From a bacterium HR12 (GTDB taxonomy: Bacteria > Actinomycetota > UBA4738 > HRBIN12), in NCBI GenBank assembly GCA_002898915.1, contig BEHO01000084.1:1-5996 (forward strand): a DNA stretch of 5,996 bases, read 5' to 3'. Both the position numbers and the translations under genes were made by a program. The notes under the pieces were generated by a model. That model had not been told where the DNA came from. It was given only the letters and a program-made list of their open reading frames with translations, and ran no database searches. Positions 4,802 through 5,996 of this stretch are shown here, piece after piece (position 1 is the stretch's first letter; every line of letters begins with the position of its first letter).

Positions 4802-5736
4802 AGCGTCATCTCCGGCGGGTGCGGCAGGTGGGCGCGCATCGCGGCGGCGCGCACCGTGTTGTGGAGCAGCCAGATGTCCGTCATCGGCCCGACCCCGCCC
4901 GGCACGGGCGAGATCGCCTCGGCCCGTGCGGCGACGCTCTCGAAGTCGAGGTCGCCGACGAGGCGCACCTTCCCGGTGGCCTCGTCGCGCACGGGGTTGA
5001 TGCCGACGTCGATCGCGATCACGCCCTCGCGCACCATGTCGCCGGTGACGAGGCCGCGGCGCCCGACGGCGACGATGAGGATGTCGGCGATCCGCGTGAA
5101 GTCGGCCAGGCGCCCGGCCTGGTCCGTGTAGTGGTGGGCGGAGATGACCGTGGCGTTGCGCTGCAGGCCGAGCCAGACCGCCGGCTTGCCGACGTTGTTG
5201 GATCGCCCCACGAGCACGAGGTTCACCCCGTCGTAGGCGGTGGCCGGGTCCCGCCCCGTCGAGCGGAGGTACGTGTCGAGCATGTGGAAGCACGCGGCCG
5301 GCGTCGAGGGGATGAACCGGGGTCGGCCCTGCGCGAGCAGGCCCGCGTTCACCGGCGTCACGGCCTCGATGTCCTTCGTCGGCGACAGGATCCGGTACAG
5401 CTCGACCTCGGGCACCTGCGGCGGGAGCGGGCGCAGCACGAGGATCCCCGTGATGCGGGGGTCGGCGTTCAGCTTGCCCACCGTGGCCAGGGCCTCGGCG
5501 AGCTCCACGTCCCCCGGCAGGTGCTCGCAGACGTACGCGCAGTCGAGCTCCTCGGCCAAGCGGCGCACCCGCCGCTCGTACGCCTGCGCCGGGTAGTCCT
5601 CGCCGACCAGGACGGTCGCGAGACCGGGCCGCACGCCCGCGGCCCGGAGCTCGCGGACCTCGTCCGCCAGCCGCGCGTGGAGCTCCGCCGCCATCGCGTT
5701 GCCGTCGATCCTCGTCGCCACGTGCTCCCCCACCAC
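4798..5736 (-). CDS. folD: FolD homologue (methylene-THF dehydrogenase/cyclohydrolase family) with altered active site
   Basis: FolD normally oxidises 5,10-methylene-THF with NADP and hydrolyses the methenyl product to 10-formyl-THF in the cytosol. This 312-residue protein has the full two-domain layout: catalytic N-domain (about 7-150), then the dinucleotide domain with GRSNNVGKP (177-185), ADILIVAVG (217-225), AIDVGINPV (241-249) and PGGVGPMT (279-286). Aligned without gaps to E. coli FolD as I recall it, Tyr50 is kept (Y53), but Lys54 becomes V57 (YERRVRR), Gln98 becomes L101 (LVLRPLP instead of LVQLPLP), Asp121 becomes E124 and Gly122 becomes A125 (KDIEA instead of KDVDG). Loss of the Lys predicts loss of cyclohydrolase activity; dehydrogenase activity may survive. 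It may be a specialised paralogue. The start may be GTG 5736 or GTG 5721 (giving MATRIDG); the latter fits family N-termini better. It follows ligA by 20 bp and overlaps the DUF1028 gene by four bases. Confidence 0.88.
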   Translation of the reverse strand: MVGEHVATRIDGNAMAAELHARLADEVRELRAAGVRPGLATVLVGEDYPAQAYERRVRRLAEELDCAYVCEHLPGDVELAEALATVGKLNADPRITGILVLRPLPPQVPEVELYRILSPTKDIEAVTPVNAGLLAQGRPRFIPSTPAACFHMLDTYLRSTGRDPATAYDGVNLVLVGRSNNVGKPAVWLGLQRNATVISAHHYTDQAGRLADFTRIADILIVAVGRRGLVTGDMVREGVIAIDVGINPVRDEATGKVRLVGDLDFESVAARAEAISPVPGGVGPMTDIWLLHNTVRAAAMRAHLPHPPEMTL

Positions 5737-5756
5737 GCCTCCGGTCGGCCGTCAGC

Positions 5757-5996
<240 letters not shown>

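Noticed and set aside
2684..5131. 815-codon open frame on the plus strand across gatA, gatC, the DUF1028 gene and folD
   Set aside because: It is antisense to four well-recognised genes. Its Arg/Gly/His-rich translation has no domain pattern; long antisense frames are expected at this GC content.
3911..5293. 460-codon version of the DUF1028 protein starting inside folD
   Set aside because: The first 164 codons are low-complexity Arg/Pro/Ala/His sequence antisynchronous with folD. The family N-terminus begins exactly at GTG 4801, which has its own ribosome binding site.

Overview
The window is GC-rich bacterial DNA, most likely from an actinomycetote. The evidence is the GC-rich codon use, the GTG starts, and the order ligA ... 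gatC-gatA on one strand, which recalls the ligA-gatC-gatA neighbourhood of Actinomycetota such as Mycobacterium tuberculosis. I cannot place it more precisely. The window has two very different halves.

Right half (about 2123-5996, minus strand): a compact housekeeping run read right to left. It holds the 3' end of ligA (NAD-dependent DNA ligase, BRCT domain), a folD homologue, a DUF1028 (Ntn-hydrolase-like) gene, gatC and gatA. Spacing is tight: 20 bp between ligA and folD, a 4-base GTGA overlap between folD and the DUF1028 gene, a 37-bp gap before gatC, and a 4-base GTGA overlap between gatC and gatA. GatA has an intact amidase triad (K79, S154, S178). The FolD homologue is odd. It keeps the fold and the nucleotide-site motifs, but four residues matching the E. 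coli active site (K54, Q98, D121, G122) are V, L, E and A. gatB is not in the window.

Left half (about 1-2122): less GC-rich by eye, and a mosaic. It contains (i) a 5' part of an ABC-2/bacitracin-type ABC transporter ATPase (minus, runs off the left edge); (ii) just upstream of it, a small exported-protein gene split by an apparent 1-base frameshift, with a good promoter whose -35/-10 spacer contains an 11-base CT run; (iii) a 37-bp scrap resembling the end of gatA; (iv) a headless EamA/DMT transporter fragment; (v) an unrecognised 157-codon gene on the minus strand; and (vi) a second, shorter EamA tail that converges on gatA.

The EamA pieces (iv) and (vi) share a perfect 58-bp direct repeat (1362-1419 = 2042-2099) that brackets the unknown gene. 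Splicing across the repeat gives one continuous EamA tail ending at gatA. The simplest reading is that an eamA-gatA junction was duplicated and broken, and that the unknown gene came in with the duplication. A chimeric assembly is the main alternative. I see no CRISPR, tRNA, rRNA, transposase or integrase. I do not see a convincing new defence or mobile system. The points most worth following are the mosaic junction, the active-site-altered FolD, and the frameshifted exported-protein/ABC pair.
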